In this document: positions 16,304 through 24,950 of the stretch, piece after piece
How the letters are laid out: the number at the start of each line of letters is the position of its first letter
Position numbering within the stretch: the first letter of the stretch is position 1
From: Candidatus Iainarchaeum sp.
GTDB taxonomy: Archaea > Iainarchaeota > Iainarchaeia > Iainarchaeales > GCA-2688035
Assembly: GCA_017610175.1 (NCBI GenBank)
Contig: JAFCCO010000004.1
Coordinates: forward strand, 18,206 to 82,205
Direction: 5' to 3'
Length of the DNA: 64,000 bases
Notes under the pieces: model-generated
Databases searched by the model: none
Told to the model about the DNA's origin: nothing
Seen by the model: only the letters and a program-made list of their open reading frames with translations
Position numbers and translations under genes: made by a program

Positions 16304-17953
16304 TTAAATCTTTGCCGCTGCGGCCCTGTCGGCAAAAATGCCCGCTCCAAAATGCGGTCGGAGAACTGCTGCAGGACAGCCTTTAACCCCGCCCTTCAAC
16401 GCACACCTAACCGCCTTTGCCTTGTTTTTCCCCGAAGCAAGAAGCAAAATGCTGCGGCTGTTTCCCACAATGGTTTTCAGGCCAACAGTAAGGGCCTGTG
16501 CGGGAGCAATTCCATCCTTAAAACCCCCGCCGTTTACTTTCCTCGTTTGCTTTGAAAGCCTTACAACACGGGTTGCACTTTTCGGGGAACTTCCGGGCTC
16601 ATTGAATGCAATGTGGCCGTTTTGCCCAATTCCCAGAAGGCAAAGATCAATCTTAAAATGTTTAATTGCCGATTCGTGGGCACGGCACTCCCTTTTGAGG
16701 TTGCCAATTGAACCATCCAGAAGGAAAACGTTCCTGTGCCTTGCCCTCACTTTAAGCAAAAAGTGTTTCATAAGAAAGTGGCTGAAGCTGTTTTTGTTTT
16801 CAGGAGAAAGCCCTGCATATTCATCAAGGGCAAAGAACCTCACATTTCTGAAATCAACTTCGCCCCGCTTGCTTGCACCCACAAGAAGGCTGTAAAGTTT
16901 CTTTGGGGTTTCACCCGTTGGCAAAGCAATTGATGCGTTGGGTTTTCTGTTAACAAGTTCTATTACTTTGGCGGCTGCGGCCTTGCTCAGCTCACTGTGA
17001 TTTTTGAATACCGAAACAATGGGGCTTGAATTTGAGCTGATAAATTTCATTAAGCCCTTGCCCTTTGCGGCAACAAGACCGTGCGCAACAATTGTTTTTG
17101 ATGCAACAAAGTTCCCTGCACGCATGCAGTTAAAAAGTGAGAATCTGTTCATCAGGCCAAACACAAACCCCGCATTGAATGCGTCACCCGCCCCTGTTGT
17201 ATCAACAGCCTTTGCTTTAATTGCGGGAACATCAACTGCTTGCGCCCCCTTTACAAACAGGCTCACCCCAAGCCTGCCCCTCTTCAAAATTACCGCGCCG
17301 GTCACTTTCTTAAGCAGGCTCTGCACCCTTGCAGTTTCTGAATTTCCCTTTACAATGTGCTTCAGCTCAACCTCGTTAGTGAAAAGGAAATCAATAAACG
17401 GAAAGAATTTGTTAAGCGTCCAAATGTTTGCGGTGTCAAAGCAGGTGTCAAAGCACACGATTGCTTTCTTTGCCCTAAGTTTTTTTAGCAACGGAACAAA
17501 GCCGGCGCGCAACTTCTTTAGATGATAGAAGCCACCAAAGAAAACCACGTCATCGGCGCGGACTTTTGATAAAATCCGCGATGCGACATCTGAAGCTGTA
17601 ATTCCTGAAAGGCAATTCTTTTTTGAAAGAATTGCTCTGCCCCCGTCTTGCCTGATTGATATTACACTGAATGCATTCCCTTTAGTGCTTTCCACAAGGG
17701 AGAAGCCAACGTGTGCCTTCTTCAATCCCTTTTTCAGAAATGATGTTGCAAAGTCTTTTCCAATTGCACTAACAAGCACCGGCTCCAACCCAAGCTTTGA
17801 GGCGAAGACCGAGAAGTTTGCGGCATTTCCCCCTATTGAAAAATCAAGCGAGTTAAGCGCGTGCTCTTCACCAAAAACAGGTCGGGACAAAATGCCCTGC
17901 AGGACATCCACGCAAAGATCCCCTACCGCAAAAAGCCTTCTTTCATGAGCCAT
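16304..17953 (-). CDS. PfkB sugar kinase fused to glucosamine-6-phosphate deaminase
   Basis: One 549-residue chain holds two enzymes. Residues 1-305 are a ribokinase/PfkB kinase: GGNAANFSVFASKLG near 41 and DTTGAGDAFNAGF at 251 with catalytic Asp257. Residues 306-549 are a NagB-type isomerase/deaminase: ALPTGETP at 344, FALDEYAGL with Asp377, and LGIGQNGHIAFNEPGSS with His447. No stop or frame change separates them. The natural reading is a bifunctional enzyme that phosphorylates glucosamine (or a related amino sugar) and then converts GlcN-6-P to fructose-6-P and ammonia. A divergent PIG-L deacetylase 55 bases away would provide glucosamine from GlcNAc. The kinase substrate is inferred from the fusion and context. 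Confidence 0.85.
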   Translation of the reverse strand: MAHERRLFAVGDLCVDVLQGILSRPVFGEEHALNSLDFSIGGNAANFSVFASKLGLEPVLVSAIGKDFATSFLKKGLKKAHVGFSLVESTKGNAFSVISIRQDGGRAILSKKNCLSGITASDVASRILSKVRADDVVFFGGFYHLKKLRAGFVPLLKKLRAKKAIVCFDTCFDTANIWTLNKFFPFIDFLFTNEVELKHIVKGNSETARVQSLLKKVTGAVILKRGRLGVSLFVKGAQAVDVPAIKAKAVDTTGAGDAFNAGFVFGLMNRFSLFNCMRAGNFVASKTIVAHGLVAAKGKGLMKFISSNSSPIVSVFKNHSELSKAAAAKVIELVNRKPNASIALPTGETPKKLYSLLVGASKRGEVDFRNVRFFALDEYAGLSPENKNSFSHFLMKHFLLKVRARHRNVFLLDGSIGNLKRECRAHESAIKHFKIDLCLLGIGQNGHIAFNEPGSSPKSATRVVRLSKQTRKVNGGGFKDGIAPAQALTVGLKTIVGNSRSILLLASGKNKAKAVRCALKGGVKGCPAAVLRPHFGAGIFADRAAAAKI

Positions 17954-18008
17954 TCAGGCATTTAATAGTATAAATTTGTATTTAACCCTTTTGCAGCAAT
18001 TTTTCTGC

Positions 18009-18605
18009 ATGAAAAAGGCGTTAGTTGTGGTCGCACACCCTGATGACGAAACTATTTGGTGCGGCGGAACAATATTGTCAAATCCAGACAGGGCTTGGAC
18101 AATAATAAGCCTTTGCAGAAAAGACGACCCGGACAGGGCACCCAAATTCAAAAAAGTGTGCGCAAAACTGAATGCAAAATGCGCGATCTCAAACCTTGAT
18201 GATGAAAACGTTGAGAAGCCTGTTGCACTTGAAGAGATTAAGTCACGGGTTGAGTCAATGCTTGCAGAGCTTAATGCGGGGAGTGAATTTGATTTTATTT
18301 TCACGCACGGCGCAACCGGTGAGTACGGACACCGCAGGCACCGCGAAGTTCACCGCGCAGTTATCGAACTGCTTGGCTCCAAGAAGCTTCGCGCGCACAA
18401 AGTTCTCTTCTTCAACTACAAGTTGGACGCGAGTGACGCGTTCTGCACACCGGATGAGCGCGGCGCGGCGCATGTCGAGCGGCTCGGCAACGAGATTGCG
18501 CGAAAGAAATGTTTATTAATCACTTCAACGTATGGATTTAATGAGAAAAGCTTTGAAACGCTAAGCGCACAAAGCAAAGAAACATTTAAAGTGGTTGATC
18601 GGTGA
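18009..18605 (+). CDS. PIG-L/LmbE family deacetylase
   Basis: A zinc-dependent N-acetyl sugar deacetylase. MKKALVVVAHPDDETIWCGG carries the AHPDDE motif (zinc ligands and catalytic Asp), and THGATGEYGHRRHREVHRAV carries the third His ligand. The family includes GlcNAc-PI, mycothiol and archaeal diacetylchitobiose deacetylases. The ATG at 18009 is used because the family always begins just before AHPDDE; a TATA-like TTTAATAGTATAAATTTG lies about 40 bases upstream. It is coupled with the following glycosyltransferase and divergent from the kinase-deaminase fusion. Confidence 0.87.
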   Translation: MKKALVVVAHPDDETIWCGGTILSNPDRAWTIISLCRKDDPDRAPKFKKVCAKLNAKCAISNLDDENVEKPVALEEIKSRVESMLAELNAGSEFDFIFTHGATGEYGHRRHREVHRAVIELLGSKKLRAHKVLFFNYKLDASDAFCTPDERGAAHVERLGNEIARKKCLLITSTYGFNEKSFETLSAQSKETFKVVDR

Positions 18606-18606
18606 A

Positions 18607-19746
18607 ATGAAAAGCCTTGTTTTGTATCCATATCCAATGGAACTTGACGGAGTAAGCATCCAAGGGGCAATGCTCCACCGCGGACTCGTTGAGAACGGTG
18701 TTGAGTCTCTTGAGTGCGACCGCGAAGCCGACTTTGAAAAGGAATGGGTTTACAAAAGTTTCAAGCCCGACGTCTCAATCGGAATTGGGTACTGGGGCGA
18801 CACTCCTACTATTATTGAAAATCCAATGCACCACGGAGTGACACCGGTCCCGTGGCTTAATGCGGACGGTTGGGTTGCAAACTACCACGATGTGCTTAAC
18901 GATTTGCCCCTTATTATGGTTACTAGCCACTGGGTGAAGCACACCTACAATCGCGATGGGGTGAGCAACAAAAATCTTGAAGTAATGCCCATCGGGATTG
19001 ATATGGATGAAATGAGCCCCCTGCCCAAAGACCATCAAAGCGTCCAACAGATTAGAAAAATGCTTCGCATAAAACCGGAGCAGAAAATGATTCTTACAAT
19101 AGGTGGGGACACAACAAGCAAGGGCTTCCAGGAAGTGCTTCATGCACTGGGCAAAATTGACAAGGAATTTGGCGACTGGGTTTACGTTGGCAAGAGCTGG
19201 GAATGCAGGTCACCCTACTACCATTACAAAGAGGAACTCAAGATCATGCGCGATCTTGGAATTAGGAGAAAGGTTCGTTTCCTTGACGGTCCGATGTCAA
19301 GAAATATTATGAGGGCGCTGCTTAGCGCGTGCGATATTTACGCCGCCCCAAGCAGAATCGACGGCTTCGGGATGATTCAGGTTGAGGCACAGGCATGCGG
19401 AACGCCGGTTCTCGGAATTGACAGCATGGGAATCAAAGACACGGTAATTCACAACAAAACAGGATTGCTTGCAAAAGTTGGAGAGGAAACAAAGCTTACC
19501 GAAGAGTGGGCTTACAGATGGCACGGATTCAAAAAGAAGCACAAGATTAAGTTTGACGAACCAAAAACCTTTGCGGTCAAAGCCGATGTGGACGATTTAT
19601 CAAAACACCTGCATAAGATGCTAACCGAAGATGAATTCAGGGCAAAGCTTGGAACACAGGCAAGAGAACACGTTGTCAAAAACTTTGAATACAGGCATGT
19701 TGCAAAGCAAGTTGAAAACCTGATTCAGAAAAAGCTTCATCTTTAG
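18607..19746 (+). CDS. GT4-type glycosyltransferase
   Basis: A 379-residue GT-B enzyme. The C-terminal domain has PIGIDMDEMSP, MILTIGGDTTSKGFQEVLHAL and the nucleotide-sugar motif SRIDGFGMIQVEAQACGTPVLGID, in the EX7E style of GT4. The N-terminal domain is less conserved (YPYPMELDGVSIQGAMLHRGL). A perfect GGTGA overlapping the stop of the PIG-L gene sets the ATG at 18607. Coupling with a deacetylase fits glycan or glycolipid modification, but the acceptor is unknown. Confidence 0.85.
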   Translation: MKSLVLYPYPMELDGVSIQGAMLHRGLVENGVESLECDREADFEKEWVYKSFKPDVSIGIGYWGDTPTIIENPMHHGVTPVPWLNADGWVANYHDVLNDLPLIMVTSHWVKHTYNRDGVSNKNLEVMPIGIDMDEMSPLPKDHQSVQQIRKMLRIKPEQKMILTIGGDTTSKGFQEVLHALGKIDKEFGDWVYVGKSWECRSPYYHYKEELKIMRDLGIRRKVRFLDGPMSRNIMRALLSACDIYAAPSRIDGFGMIQVEAQACGTPVLGIDSMGIKDTVIHNKTGLLAKVGEETKLTEEWAYRWHGFKKKHKIKFDEPKTFAVKADVDDLSKHLHKMLTEDEFRAKLGTQAREHVVKNFEYRHVAKQVENLIQKKLHL

Positions 19747-20882
19747 AAGAAAGGAACTTTTTTTGTTGCAACACTTTCAGATGCAAGAATAAACGCACCC
19801 GCACTCCAGGCATGGTAACTGCTTCCGCCGGCCTTCCTTGTTCCGGGGTGCACCCATTCATTAAATTCCCACTTGTAATTAACGCCAAGCTTGTTGCAGC
19901 GCAAAAGCTTTTTCAACTCATGCTCTGCCCTTTCAAACCGCTCAGCCTTAACAAGCGCGGTAACATAAAAGCCCCCAACATACGGCCAGATGCCTCCATT
20001 AATATAATAATTTGGCTTTGCCGCAAGGCATTTGCTGAAATAATCCTGCCACTCCTTTGCCCCACGCCTGATTGGGGGATAAATAACGCGAACAGGATAC
20101 GGCTTGTCAATCCCCTTTTTGTCAACAAAGTCAAGAATTGATTCTGCTTCCTCTTTGCCCGCAAGGCCTCCGCAAACGGCAAGCATGTTTCCAAGGGAAT
20201 CAAACCATTTTTCCTGCTCGGTAATCCCGTCATGCCCCTTCCATCTCCAGGGAAGAAAGTAGCCGAGTTTTTTATCAAACAGGTTCACATGCCTGTGGTC
20301 CCCCATTGCGGCGGACTTCACCTTTTTTGCAAGGGAAGTTTTGTCAAACAATTTCAAAGCAGAGTAATACATTGCAATCGAGTTTACTGTGTGCCCGTAC
20401 TTGTGGGGGAAGCAATCCTGCCAGTCACTTGTCGGGTGCTGTTCAGGCAAATAGTCCTCGCCTGTGTCCTGGCAAAGCAGCCAGAAGAACGCTTTGTCAA
20501 TCTCCTTTTTTCTTTTTCTAAGAAGCGAACGGTCCTTGTAGGCCAAAGCATATGCCTTCATCCCAAGCAGCCACCAAAGTGTGCTGTCAATTGTTGCAAA
20601 AGTTGACTGCTTTCTTCTCTTGGGGTCCCAGTTGTCAACCGCGTTTGGAATCTGACCAACAGCACTCTGGTTCCTTACAAGTGTTTCAAGAGTTATGCTA
20701 AACTGGGTCTTGAACTGCTTTTCTGGGTCGGCAACGCTTGCCCCAATCAGGCCAATCATACTGTCCCTGGAAAACACCATATTGTAGCCGCCCCTGCCGC
20801 CACTTGCGTGCATTCCATGCGGGGTGCTGCATTTTTGCAGGGCAATTCTTGCCCTCTTAAGTGCTTCTTCCTGCTGACCCAT
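19743..20882 (-). CDS. Six-hairpin glycosidase (GH100/GH133-like)
   Basis: An (alpha/alpha)6-barrel protein of 379 residues. GGYNMVFSRDSMIGLIGA with its Arg-Asp pair, IPNAVDNW, FATIDSTLWWLLGMKAYAL and the C-terminal FNEWVHPGTRKAGGSSYHAWSAGAFILA match neutral invertase- and debranching-enzyme-like families. The Asp in SRDS and the Glu in FNEWVH are probable catalytic residues. There is no signal peptide, so it should act in the cytoplasm on an alpha-glucoside or a sucrose/trehalose-like sugar. The ATG at 20882 is preferred over the TTG one codon earlier. Its stop overlaps that of the convergent glycosyltransferase. Confidence 0.7.
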   Translation of the reverse strand: MGQQEEALKRARIALQKCSTPHGMHASGGRGGYNMVFSRDSMIGLIGASVADPEKQFKTQFSITLETLVRNQSAVGQIPNAVDNWDPKRRKQSTFATIDSTLWWLLGMKAYALAYKDRSLLRKRKKEIDKAFFWLLCQDTGEDYLPEQHPTSDWQDCFPHKYGHTVNSIAMYYSALKLFDKTSLAKKVKSAAMGDHRHVNLFDKKLGYFLPWRWKGHDGITEQEKWFDSLGNMLAVCGGLAGKEEAESILDFVDKKGIDKPYPVRVIYPPIRRGAKEWQDYFSKCLAAKPNYYINGGIWPYVGGFYVTALVKAERFERAEHELKKLLRCNKLGVNYKWEFNEWVHPGTRKAGGSSYHAWSAGAFILASESVATKKVPFF

Positions 20883-20909
20883 CAAAAGAATAGATGATTT
20901 AACTAGTAT

Positions 20910-21455
20910 TTAATTATTCGCAGCTTTGAACTCGTCTTTCAGCATAGAATACAGTTTAAGGTCCTTAAAGCCGCCAAAAGCGGGATTGCATTTCTTGCGC
21001 AATACCCCCTCAAACTTAAAGCCAACCTTTTCAATCACGCGCCTGCTTGAATCGTTTCCAATAACGTGGCTGACCTGGACCCTGTTTAGTTTTAGCTCGT
21101 TGAATGCGTAATCCAGCATTATGCGGACCGCTTCAGGCATTATCCCCCTTCCCCTGTGCGCCTTGCCAAGGTGGTATGCAAGTTCAGCGCAACTGTTCGG
21201 TTTGTCAATTTTGATAAGGCCAATGTTTCCGACGGGCGTAGTCTCCCCCTTTGAAACAATCGCAAGGTCAATGCGCCCGCCTGTTTGCCTCTCTGCCTCA
21301 GATCTGCTTATGAAGTCAACCGCATGCTTCAGATTGTAGGGGTGCGGGATGTGGGTAACTTTTCCTAAATCAATTTCATCACAGCTTGCCCTAAGGGCTT
21401 CTGCATCGCTTGCACTCCAATACCTTAAGAAAATCCCTTTTCCCTCAAGTTCCAC
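20910..21455 (-). CDS. GNAT family N-acetyltransferase (RimJ/RimL-like)
   Basis: Acetyl-CoA-dependent transferase. GKGIFLRYWSASDAEAL starts the fold, and AELAYHLGKAHRGRGIMPEAVRIMLDYAFNELKLNRVQ holds the RGRG acetyl-CoA loop; NDSSRRVIEKVGFKFEGVLRKK is the usual end. It resembles enzymes that acetylate ribosomal protein termini or small substrates. The GTG at 21455 is chosen because GAGGTG lies five bases upstream; a GTG at 21491 is the alternative. Confidence 0.82.
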   Translation of the reverse strand: MELEGKGIFLRYWSASDAEALRASCDEIDLGKVTHIPHPYNLKHAVDFISRSEAERQTGGRIDLAIVSKGETTPVGNIGLIKIDKPNSCAELAYHLGKAHRGRGIMPEAVRIMLDYAFNELKLNRVQVSHVIGNDSSRRVIEKVGFKFEGVLRKKCNPAFGGFKDLKLYSMLKDEFKAANN

Positions 21456-21592
21456 CAGCACACCTCTTGTTACTATTTTTATTCGCAACACTTATTTTAA
21501 TATGAAAAGAAACCCTGAAAAGGAGCTTTTGCCGGTTGGAAGTTAAAGGATTTAAAGTAATGCATCCCATAATTTGTTAGCTTTCAAAGCAA

Positions 21593-21630
21593 TTTTCTTT
21601 TGGCAAAGCTTTCCTTTTTCCAAAAGAAAA
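21593..21630 (+). repeat. 11-bp inverted repeat just before tRNA-Pro
   Basis: TTTTCTTTTGG at 21593-21603 and its exact complement CCAAAAGAAAA at 21620-21630 flank a 16-base loop. The second arm ends six bases before the tRNA. In RNA this would form a strong A/U-rich hairpin in the tRNA leader. Confidence 0.7.
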
Positions 21631-21636
21631 GGTTCT

Positions 21637-21710
21637 GGGACGGTAGTATAGCTTGGTCTAGTATTCGGCGTTCGGGGCGCCGTGACGGGGGTTCAAATCC
21701 TCCCCGTCCC
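21637..21710 (+). tRNA. tRNA-Pro (CGG)
   Basis: All four arms can be drawn. Acceptor GGGACGG pairs with CCGTCCC; the D stem is GTAT/GTAT with wobble ends around AGCTTGGTCTA; the anticodon stem CGGCG/CGCCG encloses TTCGGGG, giving anticodon CGG for proline codon CCG; the T stem GGGGG/CCTCC encloses TTCAAAT. CCA is not encoded, and no intron is present. Confidence 0.95.
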
Positions 21711-21788
21711 ATTCCCGAGCTTTGGCGAGGAAACACTTTTAAAGTAGTTAGACCTTATTTTGTTAAACAGTTTTTTGGTGGGTTGGGT

Positions 21789-23492
21789 ATGAAAGGAAAA
21801 GACATCCTTAATGAGATTAGTTCCACATCCAGTGGCGAATTTTACACACCTATCCCGGAGGGCTACAAGGCGGGCAAAACCAAATATGTAATTATTACCG
21901 GCAGTGTCATGTCAGGGGTTGGAAAGGGAACCATTTCAAGCAGCCTGTGCAAGTGCCTGCAGGACCGGGGCCTGAAAGTTGAACCCATCAAGCTTGAAGC
22001 CTACCTAAACGTTGATTCCGGGACATTGAACCCATACAGGCACGGCGAAGTTTTTGTGCTGGATGACGGTTACGAAACAGACCTTGACCTTGGAACCTAC
22101 GAGCGAATGCTTGACAAGAACCTTACAAGAGACCACTTTGTCACATCAGGGCGAATTTACCAGACAATAATTGAGAAAGAGCGTGCAGGCAAGTATCTGG
22201 GACGCGATGTGCAGTTCATTCCACACGTAACAGGTGAAATCAAAAGCATTGTCAGGAACATGGCAATGAAAAGCAAGGCAGACATCATTTCAATTGAGAT
22301 TGGTGGGACAGTCGGCGATTATGAAAATATGTTTGCCCTCGAAGCACTGAGGGAACTGCAGTATGAAGAGGGCAGGGAAAACGTTTGCTTTGTAAACATC
22401 ACTTACATAATGGAACCAAAGAGTTTGGGCGAGCAAAAAAGCAAGGCGGCACAGCTTGGAATAAAGCGCCTGATTGCAATGGGAATTCAGCCGGACATTA
22501 TTGTCTGCAGAAGCCAGTCAAAACTCAAACAAAACATTCGCGAAAAAATCAGTCTCAACACAAACGTCCCGCTTGACCGCGTAATCGGAGTGCACAACGT
22601 TGAAAACATTTACTCACTGCCCTTAACACTGCGCGAAAGCGGCTTTGACCAGAGAATTCTTGAAATATTTGAAATGGACAAGAAATTCAAGGCAAACGGA
22701 AACTCCGGATTAAAGGAATGGGTTAAGAACACAAGTGTGACAAGCTCAAAGGACCCGATTGTTGTCGGGATTGCCGGAAAATACACCGAGGGCGGAGACG
22801 CCTACATCAGCATTCTTAAGGCACTTGAGCACTGCAGTTTTGCACTAAACCACCGTGTTGAAGTCAAGTGGATTGAGTCCACAAAAATTGAGAAAGACCA
22901 GATAAAAGTTGACGAGGCAATTAAGGGAGTTGATGGGATTATTGTGCCCGGGGGCTTTGGCTCAAGAGGGGTTGAGGGAAAAATAAAGGTCGCACAGTAC
23001 TGCCGCGAAAACAATATTCCATACCTTGGGCTTTGCCTGGGATTCCAAATCGCACTCATTGAATTTGCAAGAAACGTTCTGAAGCTTGAGGACGCAAACA
23101 GCACAGAATTTGAGCCAAAGGCAAAGCACCCGGTTGTAGACCTGCTCCCTGAGCAAATGGACATAGAGGGACTGGGCGGAAACATGCGTTTGGGAGGCAG
23201 AAACGTTGAAGTAAAAGAAGGGACAATTGCCTCAAGAATTTTTAACAAGGCAAAAAGTGTCAGAAGAAGGTTCAGGCACAGGTTTGAATGCAATCCGGAT
23301 TACATCAAGCAGTTTGAGGAAAACGGAATCGTGTTCTCGGGAAAGGCTCCAAAGCAACCGATTATGCAGATTTTGGAAGTTCCTTCACTCAAGTTTTTGA
23401 TGGCTTCACAGTTCCACCCTGAACTCACCTCAAGGCCGCGCCACCCGGACGAAATGTTCCTCGAATTTGTGAAGAACTGTGCTAAAAAGTAA
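21789..23492 (+). CDS. pyrG: CTP synthase
   Basis: Converts UTP, ATP and glutamine to CTP. The synthase domain has KYVIITGSVMSGVGKGTISSSL (P-loop), the KLEAYLNVDSGTLNPYRHGEVFVLDDG metal/nucleotide region and EIGGTVGDYE. The glutaminase domain has GGFGSRGVEGK, the nucleophile Cys in LGLCLGFQIALIE, and the His-Glu pair in SQFHPEL. The ATG at 21789 follows GGTGGG. The first 30 residues before KTKYVIITG form an extension not usual in the family, whose members normally begin at that strand. The gene begins 78 bases after tRNA-Pro and may share its transcript. Confidence 0.96.
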   Translation: MKGKDILNEISSTSSGEFYTPIPEGYKAGKTKYVIITGSVMSGVGKGTISSSLCKCLQDRGLKVEPIKLEAYLNVDSGTLNPYRHGEVFVLDDGYETDLDLGTYERMLDKNLTRDHFVTSGRIYQTIIEKERAGKYLGRDVQFIPHVTGEIKSIVRNMAMKSKADIISIEIGGTVGDYENMFALEALRELQYEEGRENVCFVNITYIMEPKSLGEQKSKAAQLGIKRLIAMGIQPDIIVCRSQSKLKQNIREKISLNTNVPLDRVIGVHNVENIYSLPLTLRESGFDQRILEIFEMDKKFKANGNSGLKEWVKNTSVTSSKDPIVVGIAGKYTEGGDAYISILKALEHCSFALNHRVEVKWIESTKIEKDQIKVDEAIKGVDGIIVPGGFGSRGVEGKIKVAQYCRENNIPYLGLCLGFQIALIEFARNVLKLEDANSTEFEPKAKHPVVDLLPEQMDIEGLGGNMRLGGRNVEVKEGTIASRIFNKAKSVRRRFRHRFECNPDYIKQFEENGIVFSGKAPKQPIMQILEVPSLKFLMASQFHPELTSRPRHPDEMFLEFVKNCAKK

Positions 23493-23495
23493 GAA

Positions 23496-23669
23496 TCAGG
23501 CCTTTTCTGCCCTTTCAGGAAGCATTATTGGAATTCCATTCTCAACAGGATATGCAAGCCGGCAAACACTGCAAACTATTCTGCTTCCGGCTTGGTCGTA
23601 ATCTATTTTCCCCATGCATTTCGGGCATGCAAGAACCTCAAGCAGCTTTTGCGGAATCTCCTCTGACAT
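23496..23669 (-). CDS. Trm112-like zinc-ribbon protein
   Basis: A 57-residue protein with LLEVLACPKCMGKIDYD and IVCSVCRLAYPVENGIPIMLPE. This is the Trm112/YcaR fold, whose eukaryotic and archaeal members activate and stabilise tRNA, rRNA and release-factor methyltransferases. Two CxxC pairs would bind zinc. The ATG at 23669 (MSEEIPQKLL) is chosen as the usual family start. It converges on pyrG. Confidence 0.8.
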   Translation of the reverse strand: MSEEIPQKLLEVLACPKCMGKIDYDQAGSRIVCSVCRLAYPVENGIPIMLPERAEKA

Positions 23670-23798
23670 GAACAAATTGTTGCGCAAAATGTTTAAAACA
23701 AGAAACTGGCTTTTAGGTTTTAGGCTAAGAAAGCCAAAGCGCTTATTAAATATATATTATTCTTTTATTAATAGCCAAAAATAACTAAGGTTTGCCAA

Positions 23799-24950
23799 AT
23801 GACTGTTGAAAAGATTTTTTTAGAGGGAAAGGAAATTGTGCTGGTTGGAACCGCGCACATCAGCCAGAAATCAACCGATTTGGTGAAGGAAACAATCAAA
23901 AAAGAGCACCCTGACTCGGTCGGGGTGGAACTTGACAACCAGCGCTTTATGCAGTTAAGGTCCGGAAAAAAATGGCTTGAAATGGACATTGCACGCATTG
24001 TAAAGGAGGGCAAAACATATCTTTTCCTCATAAACATTCTTCTTGCAAACATGCAGCGCAAGCTGGGAAAACAGCTTGGAATAAAACCCGGAATGGAAAT
24101 GCTTGAAGCAATAAAAATTAGCGGCGAAAATGGAATCAGGGTGGAGCTGCTTGACAGGGATGTAAGAGTAACCCTGAAGCGCGCACTCATACTCACAGGG
24201 TTTTTTGAAAAGCTGAGGCTTGGGTTGGATGTTCTTTTCTCGCTTTTCCAGCAGCCGGAGCCGCTGACGGAGAAAAGCATTGAGCAACTTAAAGACAAGG
24301 ACACACTTAACGCGCTTATGGCGGAACTGAGCGTAAAAATGCCGTCGGTAAAGCGGGTTTTGGTTGACGAAAGGGACTTGTTTATTGCAACCCGCATAAT
24401 GCAAATGCACGGCAACAAGGTTGTCGCGATTGTGGGAGCAGGCCACATTGAGGGAATTAAAAAAAATTTGGGAAAAAGGGCAGACATGCGTGAGCTTCTA
24501 TCAATTCCAAAGAAAAAAAGCTTACTGCGTTTCATAAAGTATTTAGTTCCGATTGCATTGATTGCACTGCTTGGCTACGGGTTTTACACAAAGGGAGTTG
24601 CAGTTACTGCACAACTTATTCTGATGTGGTTCCTGATTAACGGGATTCTTTCGGCACTGGGAGCCTTGCTTGCAAGAGCCCACCCGTTTTCAATTGCAAC
24701 GGCTTTCCTTGCGGCGCCGTTTACTTCACTGCATCCTGCGTTTGCAGCCGGATGGTTTGCGGCGGCAGTTGAGGCAAAAATGCGGTGCCCAAAGGTAAAG
24801 GATTTCCAGGGCCTGCAGAACCTTGAGTCTTACTCAGATTTTTCAAATAACCGCGTTACACGCGTGCTTCTTGTGGCAGCGTATTCAAATCTGGGCAGCA
24901 CCATTGGAACAATTGTGGCTTTGCCCTACATTCTTTCACTGCTGGGCTAA
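23799..24950 (+). CDS. TraB/PrgY family membrane protein
   Basis: The N-terminal 230 residues are the TraB domain: IVLVGTAHISQKSTDLVKETI (GTAH motif), PDSVGVELDNQRF, and VVAIVGAGHIEGIKKNL (GxGH motif). These motifs belong to an erythromycin esterase/Tiki-like protease superfamily. The C-terminal part has about four hydrophobic helices from residue 247. In enterococci PrgY reduces peptide pheromone activity; in archaea the role is unknown. A TATA-like AAATATATATTATT lies about 50 bases upstream. Confidence 0.85.
   Translation: MTVEKIFLEGKEIVLVGTAHISQKSTDLVKETIKKEHPDSVGVELDNQRFMQLRSGKKWLEMDIARIVKEGKTYLFLINILLANMQRKLGKQLGIKPGMEMLEAIKISGENGIRVELLDRDVRVTLKRALILTGFFEKLRLGLDVLFSLFQQPEPLTEKSIEQLKDKDTLNALMAELSVKMPSVKRVLVDERDLFIATRIMQMHGNKVVAIVGAGHIEGIKKNLGKRADMRELLSIPKKKSLLRFIKYLVPIALIALLGYGFYTKGVAVTAQLILMWFLINGILSALGALLARAHPFSIATAFLAAPFTSLHPAFAAGWFAAAVEAKMRCPKVKDFQGLQNLESYSDFSNNRVTRVLLVAAYSNLGSTIGTIVALPYILSLLG

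Noticed and set aside
16338-16895. 185-codon plus-strand frame
   Set aside because: Antisense to the kinase-deaminase fusion, whose catalytic motifs run through the region. No family likeness.
22802-23293. 163-codon minus-strand frame
   Set aside because: Antisense to the glutaminase half of pyrG; Ser/Phe/Leu-rich shadow translation.
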